Source: Oscheius dolichura (Eukaryota; Nematoda; Chromadorea; Rhabditida; Rhabditidae). Taken from it: 64,000 nt of DNA. Within the stretch, counting starts at the first letter, position 1; each line of letters starts with the position of its first letter. Of the stretch, positions 50,801 through 64,000 are shown piece after piece. A program made the translations under genes and the position numbers. Below the pieces are notes generated by a model. That model was not told the DNA's origin. It worked only from the letters and a program-made list of their open reading frames with translations, and searched no databases. The stretch covers positions 3,954,001 to 4,018,000 of the forward strand of contig OW051494.1 in the NCBI GenBank assembly GCA_932521035.1. The letters are read 5' to 3'.

Positions 50801-53800
50801 TACTTCTTTGTGATTCACATCCAATGACTGAGCTTCTACAAGAAATGTCCAAGCTATTTGCAGATGACCAGCTTGTCGAGCGAGGCGACAACTCTAGCAA
50901 AAATTAAAACGCGTAATTAAAGAACGTACTTGAACTAACAGCTGTGAAATGTTTGTTTTTGTGTCTTCTGATGTACAGAGCTTCAGCAATTCTCGTCGAA
51001 CACCAAGAATAGATTCCAATGAAGCTGCACATTGTATTGCATTTTCGGAGCGTGTCTTGAAACATAATTTTTTGTAGACAAAGTTATATCACCTGCCACT
51101 TTGTTAACGTTTTCATTAAGTCGTTTTTAGGTGTTCGTTCTTTTTTGGAAACCAGATGCAATGCTTCAGAAGTATCTTCAATTTCATCCAATATATGAAG
51201 TCTGTATAAACGTTTTTTACCCTATACCAACTTACTGGGTTACATAGTTGTAAGCTTGTGTATACGTGTCGGAATGCTCTATTGTCATTGCTGTCAATTG
51301 ATCAACTAATATTTTTCGTGCTGCTTTTAAGCGTCTTGTAAGAATATCTGGTTCTTGACGCTTAACAGCGCAGAGAATAGATGCACATGATGCTCCCCAT
51401 GTAGAACGTTTTCCCAAGGTGAGAGGATCTCGTTTTTGAACTAAATTTTCCAGCAGCTTCCAATCTTGTAGAAGACAAGCCGCTTCCACTTGATTAGCAT
51501 ACAAGGTATCACTGATTGACTCATCACTCAGATATTTACTATATGCTGCAGTAGATGTGCACAGGGCTAATTGTGGTTGATTTAATCGAAGTAAACATTT
51601 AACCATTTCGGGCTGAAACCATTTTTATGTTAAGTAGAGATATGTAATACCTCATTTCGAGGACCAGACAATGCATAAAGAGCCATAGCTTCGTGGTAAT
51701 CTCCGGCAGCTTCTAATGCTAATATTCTTTCATGTGCTGTTGGTGGATTAGTTTTTGAGATACACTCAAAAGCACCGAGTACTCCGTCGACGTTTTGAAG
51801 ACTGGTATAAATTCGCTAAAACAATTAAATCATAAATATAAAGGAGCAACCTCGAGTGTAAAATATGCATGACGATCACCCGGCTTCGATATTGCGAATT
51901 GTTCACACCATTTCAATGCTCTATAGAAACAGTTACATTTTTCTGCTGCAACAACTATTAACAACTGAGTATCGCTGATTTTTTTACTGGCAACTACTTG
52001 AATTATATCAAGTGTGCGTTTTAGTTCCTAAATGTTTTATAAGTAGTAATTATGGGACCAACTGGATCGGCATCGATGCTTCCTTTTCGCTTCTCTTTTC
52101 GATGTTTAGCAAAGAGCTCTAATGTATCCAAAATTGAAAAAACAATGTGTGCAGCCAAATACACCCATGACGGTCCACCTTCAACAACGTGTCGCAACAC
52201 TGTCTCCATTTCTACTATATACTGTAATATCGGAAGATAAATATTCGCAGAAAATGTATTACCGTTTCAATCACGTCAGTATCATTCTCAATTATTAAAC
52301 GTAGAATCAGTTGTGAAAGAATATACCGCGTAAAATGTGTATCTGTTGTATTAGCAATCCATTTTAAAGCTCGAAAAACATATTTTATCGGTTCTTGTCG
52401 AACCTAGGATAGCTGCTTATACATCAAACAGGCTTACCCGATTTGCTCCTAGCACAAAGCATTGCTGAAGCCATTCCGGAAAACTCGTCACATTGTTGAC
52501 AACCGGGCTCTGCGCCGTACATTTAGGGTCCTTATTAAATGCCAATTTTGTACTCTTTAAAGGGAGAATGTCTTTTCTACAAGCGTCGCTTAAACGATCC
52601 AAAATCCGACATTCAGCACTTTTGTCCACCACACGAAGGAGTAGCTCTTGGATTGCGCATTCTATTTGTTGTAACATTTTAAATTCTGGTTCCCTTGAAT
52701 AAGCCCTCCATGTTCGTTCAATCAGATCAACAAAAAACTGAAGTAGCAATAGTACAAATAAATAGCTAACAAACGTCGTCTTTATCGTCCACAAAAATCG
52801 TTGTTTCATCCGAGTAAACTGTATGAGATATTTCCAACCTTCCAGGGTCCACTGATCCCAGCCGTCCAATGCACATTACAGTGAGAATACGGGTTTCAGG
52901 ATCACAACAGCGTCTAAGTGTTTGAAGAAGAACGGGTATCTAAAGGTAAATGCTCCTTGAAATATAGATGAAGAGATAACCAATAGAGAATATAGGTCTT
53001 CCGTTAATTTGCCCCCATCCAGCAGCGAGTGGAGCTTTTGCAATACAACTTTACCTACAGTTTCGCAATCCGCCGATAGTAGACGTACGCATGCTAGCAA
53101 ATAAATTGTTGAATGAACACAACGTACTTTTTATTAACTCCTCTGAAGCCATCGACGGCCTGTCTTTGAGAGGCATTCTCTCAACATATTTTTGTAACCG
53201 CATGGCTCCATTAATATCACATCCTATCAAAACAAATGTTGTCTGAACTATGTGTTCTCTAAAATAAAAGTTTCGAAAGTAGAACTTTCCACAGTTTATA
53301 CCTTTCGAGAAGTTCTTGCGTACTTTCCATATCAGACGGGAGCTTATTTCCACTGTTAAGGATGAGGGAAATAAGCTCATCTGAAGAATCATACTGAAGA
53401 AGTGGCTGGATATCAATTAAAATTCGTGGAAGAAGAGCCTTGAAAGTTTTTCCGGTGAGTCTAGTTGCAAATTGAAGCCAAACAGGAATTGCTGCTGAGC
53501 CAACTTTGGTTGCTGCTCTAAGTACAGACATCAACCGATTAGCAACCTTAAAAAACTATTTCAGCATGGAAGTTGTTTACTGCTTCCAAAAAATCCCTAT
53601 CTAGTCTGCGGATAATAATTTCCAAACTTTGTAACAATATTGGCCGTTGCTCGAAGTAATCATCCGCCGTAAGGCACCAACGATACTTGAGAAAATGACC
53701 AACATATTCGCAGCTGAAAAAAAATAAAATGAAAGTGTATTGTTCTAAGTTAACAAACTTAATCATCAGGACATTAGTTATGCTGAAAGAGCTTTCGTCT

Positions 53801-56800
53801 AAATAAGATCTGTTCACGTAAGATATTCCTTCAGAAATGGCTTTTTCATCGACAGAAAGCATCTGCAGTAATCCCTGTGTACAAAAATATCTACTTTTAG
53901 CCATATTTGTCTGAATAGCAGAAATTACACTAGCCACTAAATCTTCAAACCATATGAACACCACATGTGCTATAGATAAATTGTACATCGTTTTCATTAC
54001 TGTGAACACCCTTATGGAGAATCCATTGTACCAAAAAATATGGAAAATACTGAAACTGTTGGAGTTATTTTTATTTTCTTTGAAACCTCAGCACCCAGAT
54101 ATTCTTTCTGCATCTTCATTGCTTCTCTAATTTTACCTATGACTACAGCAGCCCAATGCCGCTCTTCTGGACTGCACATTAATAAAGATGGGATTATGTG
54201 TCTTGCACCTATTTTTAACATCCTGTAAAAATTGTTTAATATTCTCAACAACAAACGCTGCAACATCTTCAAAAAAAAATATTTTTCTAGTTAACTCCAA
54301 GGAACTCATTATTTCTTCGACCATACTGTCGCCATATCCGGCCTGAGTCGCTATTCTACCAAAGGAGATTAAATGTGAGCATAACTCGCGTGTAATAGTC
54401 TGTAAATAACTACAAAAAAGTTGCAGATACCCTTACTCTTATTCTTCTCATAAATACTGTAGTAGTTGACATTTCTTCAGAAGAAGCAATATCACGGACA
54501 AGGTTTCTCATAGAATTCAAGAATTCAAATTCTTGATTTTGTAAAATGATAGAATAATGCTTTCCAAAAGCCCAAGTAGCCAGTTCCTTGTCTTTCGCAT
54601 ATCTGTATAAATTATGGATAAACAAATAGAGCCAGCTTACTGTGCACATATCGTAAGATACTTGGTTGAAAAAGAGTCCAGAACAATGTCATCCATTTTA
54701 GTCTGGTAAAATGGCAATTTTGTTTGTAAGACAGCAGACAGCCGGTCATTATCTGACGAACTAACTATGTATTTAAACAAATGTCTATAAATTACTATAT
54801 AAGCAATTAACACAGAAGAACCTACAAATACTGTTCCCGGACAGCTTCCTCGCTATTCTCAATAAAAACGAGGGTTTCGTTCAAACGATGTTCAGGAATT
54901 GCAGCAGGATAGTGGAACAGAAGAGCGCATGTCAGCCTCAGAGATCCTGCAAAATATAAGAGAAAGAGCAGAGCAAATTACCTGCAGACGTGTTCGCTTT
55001 ATCTCGCCATCTTTCAGTAATTGATTGCAATAAAGAATCTGGAACAATGTCTAATCTTTCTTCGTTTTTTTCTTCCAATTTTCTTCCACTTCCAAGGCAA
55101 ATATCACATTCATATGTGGTAATATCTTGCCCCTTTTCACAATCGAGAACACAAATACAACGAGCAAGGGAGCTCATCACCACATCGCTTTTAACTGCCG
55201 TCTAAATTAGCAACTAAAATAATCGACTTGAAAAGAAACCAGCTGGAGTGATGCATTGACAAGAAAATGAAACGATGCAGTTCCCACGGATACAAGAAAT
55301 TCATGCAAATGATTTAAAGCTTTCTGATTGACTATATATGTAGAAACCGATGAACAATACCTCAGCCACTTTTGGGTTACTATCTGTTAGTGCTGTTGTG
55401 TACAATTGCCGTCGCCATTCGTTATTTCGAGTTACTTTTGTCAATGGTACAATTACATACATGCGGGCTTGGGCTTCTTAAAATTAGGCATAACATTTTC
55501 TACTATCTAACACGACGTTACCGCTTAATTTGTCCATCTTCTTCATAAACGGTGCAAATTTGGTGAATTCCTTTAGAGTCGTGATTGAATGATGTCGTTT
55601 ATTAATTGCACTTTGATGGACACTGTCAATCTGTCAAGTAGGCGATAGACAATAAATAACGTACACAACTTACTGAGAGAAAGGGAAGGGAAAGAAAGGG
55701 CAGACTGACGGCTGAAGAAATGCATCCAGCCACGGCAAGATCGCTAACAATTGCAGTAAGCGTCAGGAACAGAGGTATATTATTATTTCCACACGCATCA
55801 TTAACAAACTAATAGCAAGTATTCTTTGTAAGGTAGTTGCTTACCCCAATTATATTTTCTTGGGTAGGAGCTAGCTTTTCCAGATAAGCACGGGCTGTGG
55901 GAACTTTGCATCTTTGTAAAACAGATATAAACTTTCTGCTAAGATTCAGCTTATCCAAATCTGTTTGTAACCGTGGAATATGCTGTTGACCAACATATAA
56001 AATCCAATCACCATCCGGCCTAAAAGGAATTCTTTTTTTACCATGAATATTCTATACATTTCAACCTCCGCTTGTAAAAGTAGTAAAACAAAAGGGTACA
56101 ATGTCTCGTCTGTTTCTATTCCCTTATAATGCTCAAAGAAATGGTTTATCAGCTTCTAAATTAGATGCTTGAATTTCTGCTAAAATAATTTCTACTTACT
56201 GAAGCATTTCGCCTAAATTCTTCCATATCTTTCCAATCATTTCCATCCAACTCGGTGCTTGAAAGCACTTGACAAGCAGCACCAGCAAGTCGAAGAAGGA
56301 TGTCTTCTAATATTTGTTGTAAACTTAGATACCTCCTCACTTCTGTGACTCGTCAAAGACTTCAAATAAATTGCAATGGATACATTTGCCCAATAAATAA
56401 CTGATGTCAGATCAAGCCCTTTAAGTGAGCTGCGCTCATCGTATAATTGTAGTGTCTCAGAAAATACCTGGATTTTATTTACTTTCGAAGTTCAAGTAGT
56501 TTACCTCATAAAATTTTTCCTTTACGGCGTCGTAGATAGGATGTAAATCTTCTTGTAGTTCTTCCATCTGAAAAGGAGGTATAGAATAAAGGCATTCGCT
56601 CTGACTTGTAGCAATCTGTCAATAGCTAATCTGCACACCATCCAATTTGCTGCATCTACTTTTATAAGCTGAGTCCACAAAGAAAGAACTGACTGAAACA
56701 GCCTAATTGCATGATACAACACGCGCACCTTTTTGGTTGATAGTGATCCATTAGAAAAAAGGTCGATCGTTGCCATCCAGAGTACAAACTGTGGATATTG

Positions 56801-57559
56801 TGATAATTCGGTTAAAGGTATTTTGTCTGCTGTTAAAAGTTCTCTGAATCGGATAATTAACTTGGAAACCCATATCAATCTCACAATAACGTGCAAATTG
56901 TATTTTCTTTTTCTTGTGCGGAAGATTTTTCCATGTTCACGAGTTTATCTGATTCAAAGCAAGATGGAACATTACTACCGACGTTCCATAAGCTTACTGT
57001 ATTTAAAGAAAAGCATTCTGCATTAAATGCTTTCAAAATTCCGAAAAAAATACCTTTTAACTGAGTGATAAGACGCAATGACAAGTCTGAGAGTTCCTTT
57101 TCGGATGTAAAATATGAAACGAAATCTCGAGCATACATTCTGATATTTGAAACTACTTCTTCTCGTAAATGAGGACTTGCGCTAGTGATAATAAGTTTGG
57201 TTAATAGCCATTTTATAAAATCTATAAGGCATGATAAGTAGTTAAAAATAGTACCTGTTGAAAGCGGTGCTTCCCGGTGTAATAAATCTAGATGCATTTT
57301 GAGGAAATGTAGTGGGTCATTAATAACTGCACTACTTGGTTTTAATGCTTCTTCAATAACTAGGTAAGGATAACGATTACTGATATATTCACATAATACA
57401 TTTAGCAGATCAAAATATCCTCTATAACGGTACGTTTGAGAAAATTAAATCATCGTACTGTTGTCGTTCATTGATAGCAGAAGCTGTACTAAAAGATTGA
57501 GATGCATCGCACAATCCGCGGATTAACATATGTTCTTGAGAAACAAGATTTCTGCTCAT
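47894..57559 (-). CDS. atl-1: ATR checkpoint kinase (PIKK)
   Basis: Phosphatidylinositol-3-kinase-like Ser/Thr kinase that signals replication stress with ATRIP. Start ATG 57559 (MSRNLVSQEHML), just after TTTTCAG. The very long helical HEAT/FAT region (about 57.5-49.3 kb) is spread over several dozen exons with tiny introns. Kinase domain: MMQPKKLSIRSHDGR, KPGDELRKDARFMDVN, LTVRTFTVIPLQ, DRHGENILL (about 48550-48510), VHVDFNLIFNKGE, VPFRLTRNMIDGLGPTG. FATC: VEGQVNKLIE then QMYIGWAPFM, stop TGA 47894-47896. The kinase and FATC match ATR rather than ATM, mTOR or SMG1. All catalytic motifs are visible. The N-terminal start is less certain than the C-terminus. Confidence 0.92.
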
Positions 57560-57947
57560 TTCCTGAAAATAGATTCAAAAAATGTACAAATAGCATATAA
57601 AACAAAGAGCTAATTTTGAAATAGAACTATTTGTCACTACATACAAGAGCTTTTACTTCCATTCCCGAAGAAGTCAGATTATGTGCTCAGCTCTGCATGA
57701 AAAACAATTACTTTCTTGGTGTTACTCTAGACAACCCAGTCAAACCGTTTTTAGGAGTCAGATTAGAAATTGAGGGAGGTGAATTTCAAAATTCACTCTT
57801 TACCGCTTTTCGTTCACGTACGAATTTCTCCCACGAGAAAAGCGCTTTTCGTTTCGGCTCATACCGTTCCAATTTGTGTTCAGGAGTACAGGCTCTTCAC
57901 TTTTTTCTTATTTAGAAGTTTTATAGGCCTGGAAGAAGTGGCGCTGA
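57560..57947. promoter_or_regulatory. Shared divergent promoter of ATR and RECQ5
   Basis: Only 388 bp separate the two divergent ATGs. The segment contains a perfect 14-bp palindrome GAAAAGCGCTTTTC (57837-57850), preceded by related CCGCTTTTCG (57802 on). The RECQ5 leader acceptor CTTATTTAG lies at 57907-57915 and the ATR acceptor at 57564-57563. A 94-codon plus-strand ORF crossing the region is probably fortuitous. Confidence 0.55.
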
Positions 57948-62088
<4,141 letters not shown>

Positions 62089-62097
62089 TTTTGAAGA

Positions 62098-62103
62098 AAT
62101 AAA
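62098..62103 (+). terminator. Poly(A) signal of RECQ5
   Basis: AATAAA 10 nt after the RECQ5 stop; the convergent SPB1 gene ends 150 bp further on. Confidence 0.5.
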
Positions 62104-62252
62104 TTTTTTGATGAATAATTCCGACTTCTCACAAGTTACAATATGAGAAATAACAAAGCAGGAGACGACGCAAGATTATTGAAAACAAAACGAAGCTGTG
62201 AGATAACTTTATATGCAACAACAATAACAAATAACAACGTATCTTAACATAT

Positions 62253-64000
62253 TCATCGACGTCCACGACCAGTTTTACCGCGTCCTTTGGTTTTCTCCTT
62301 TTTCTTCATAGCCCGAAGATCCTTTTTCATTCGACTAAAACAGTAATAATATCCAATTATTACTTACTTATCCACAAGCTTGTAGCGTCCATTGGGACGA
62401 GACATTTTCCCCTTCTTTCCTTTAGTCATACGTACCAGTTCAACTTTTTTGTCTTCTTTCTTAGTTGCTTGGGAATAGATTCTACAAATTATATAATAAA
62501 GAAATCTTGGCTCGCTCACTTTCGCATTTCACGCATCTTTTCTGCATGCTCTAAATTATCATTTTCCAAAACACCTTCTGCTCGTTTTTTCGCCTTTTCC
62601 ATCTTCTGGCGAACTTTCCGTTGCTTTCGTGCTTTGGCCTCAGCGACTTTTTTACATGGACGAGCATTAAGTTCTCTCATACGATCACGATAAAATTTAA
62701 CTTGCTCCTAAACGCATCAAAATAATAGAAGCATATTTAACGAAACCTTTGTAACGGGGGGTGTCTTGAAGAAATGTTTTTTCTCATCTTCCACAAACCA
62801 ATCAGGTAATCCTTCATCGTTGTTTGCGTACCTAGAAATAAGTATTTCAATTTCACCGAAAAAAAATACTTGTTCCATCCCCATTCTTCCAGCTCTTTAG
62901 CAGCTTTCGATGAGTAAATCAGCTGTTCCCCCATAGCCAATTCTTCAGGTGTTAAACGCTGTTTTTTAGCCTTGGGCTTCAAATCTTCACCCAAAATAGT
63001 TTTTGTGGGTTCGCGTTTAGTAGCTCTTTGGTTAGCCGACGTTTCTTCGTCCTCTTCTTCCCAATCCATTTCCTGTGTAAATTTGCTCTTTCCTTCATCA
63101 AAATCCTCATCTTCGCTTTCATCTCTTTTTCTTTTCGAAAGATTTTCATCAAACGATACTGTAAACATAACATTATGAGTATTAAACAGTAACACTTTAC
63201 AACCTGTATTATCATGGATATTCTTTTTGCTCTTATCCATATATTTCTCAACGGCTGCCATAGCATCGTCTTCGTCGTCATCATCATCGGATAGCATTCC
63301 AGCAATTTCTTCCTATAAATTAAGAATTTCATTTCAAAAAATTGAACAAAATACTATTTAATACTCACTTTTGCAAACCATGCATCGGTGCGTGCCTTCT
63401 TTTTGTTTTTCCCCAAAATATCATTTTCACTTTGAAGAAGCTCATTGTCACTTTCATCATCACTTTCTTCTCCTTCTCTTGTTTCCCAATCACCGTCACC
63501 AAGGCCTTCTTCTTCGTCTTCTACAGTATCAGACGCGTCATTTCGTTCAGAAAGAATTTGAGATAGTTCTCGTGCCTAGAAGTTGGTTTAAAATTGATGT
63601 TAGCAATAGAACAATACCCTTCGGATCCTCTTTAATGAAAACATTTCCTGATCTTCAGCATAATCTGGCTGGTCACCTTCAATCATCATTTTTAATTCTC
63701 TCCGTTTTATAACTTTAGCCTTAGCCTTCAGCATCATTTTCTTTTTCCTAGAATCGGTCACAAATCACAAAGGCAAACCTTACTTTTTCAAAGCAGCACG
63801 TTCCTCTTCGGACGCTCTAGCGATCATTTCGTCGATTTCTGCCATTTCCTTATCTTCAATTTCATCCTCGTTTAGTTCAACCTCTTCTTCGTCATCATTT
63901 TCTTCTTCCAAAGCTTTAAGTTCTTCTTCTAGAATTTTCCTCATAGATTTCCTCCATCGTAAAAGGGCACGCAGCTCGCGAGGTCCACAAACTTTGAGGT
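62253..64000 (-). CDS. SPB1/FTSJ3 ribosome-biogenesis methyltransferase, C-terminal part
   Basis: rRNA 2'-O-methyltransferase family required for 60S subunit maturation in the nucleolus. Only the C-terminal half is in the window; the FtsJ catalytic domain lies beyond 64000. Starting at the edge: [17 protein letters not shown] (DUF3381 start), then a strongly acidic Glu/Asp-rich stretch, [59 protein letters not shown], and the basic end [19 protein letters not shown] then [10 protein letters not shown], stop TGA 62253-62255. The SPB1 C-terminal block ([15 protein letters not shown] and VD.RMKKD.RA) is unmistakable. Tiny introns, AT-rich. Confidence 0.9.

Noticed and set aside
57631-57915. 94-residue ORF between ATR and RECQ5
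   Set aside because: Spans the divergent promoter and the RECQ5 leader acceptor; no domain.

Overview
This is a metazoan nuclear window, almost certainly from a nematode. The genes are split by very small introns (often 30-60 nt) with GT...TTTYAG or TTTTAG borders. They include nematode-typical families: a cuticlin with vWA and ZP domains, a Fer-like SH2 kinase and an NCL-1/Brat RING-B-box-NHL protein. At least 13 start codons sit 0-40 nt downstream of a 3' splice-acceptor-like site, as expected if mRNAs receive a trans-spliced leader. No bacterial, phage or CRISPR features were seen. The species cannot be fixed from sequence alone; an enoplean (clade I) nematode is my guess.

Layout. 0.16-3.8 kb (-): BRCA1-like RING/BRCT protein. 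4.7-7.5 kb (+): acetyl-CoA synthetase. 7.7-10.2 kb (+): a diverged, shortened AMP-binding relative of it. 10.8-16.0 kb (-): NCL-1/Brat. 16-20 kb: mostly non-coding. 20.2-22.6 kb (-): vesicular glutamate transporter. 24.4-24.8 kb (-): small unknown protein. 25.2-27.0 kb (+): Fer-like tyrosine kinase. 27.3-30.3 kb (+): DDX42 RNA helicase. 30.7-31.9 kb (-): TPX2-like protein. 32.2-32.5 kb: long inverted-repeat element. 33.4-33.7 kb (+): 91-residue orphan. 33.9-36.7 kb (-): vWA-vWA-ZP cuticlin. 36.7-42.6 kb: GC-rich gene desert. 42.6-45.0 kb (+): serotonin-type GPCR. 45.3-47.5 kb (-): MPP-type MAGUK. 47.9-57.6 kb (-): ATR kinase. 57.9-62.1 kb (+): RECQ5 helicase, with ALG14 nested antisense in one intron. 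62.3-64.0 kb (-): C-terminal part of SPB1/FTSJ3, running off the window.

The window alternates between AT-rich and GC-rich blocks with fairly sharp edges. AT-rich blocks mostly carry general cell-biology, genome-maintenance and RNA genes (BRCA1, acetyl-CoA synthetase, NCL-1, DDX42, TPX2-like, ATR, RECQ5, ALG14, SPB1). GC-rich blocks carry mostly tissue-type genes (glutamate transporter, Fer kinase, cuticlin vWA part, GPCR, MAGUK) and the degenerate synthetase. At least two genes are cut by a composition boundary. Gene-level calls rest on motif recognition. Exon borders were read by eye and should be treated as approximate except where stated.
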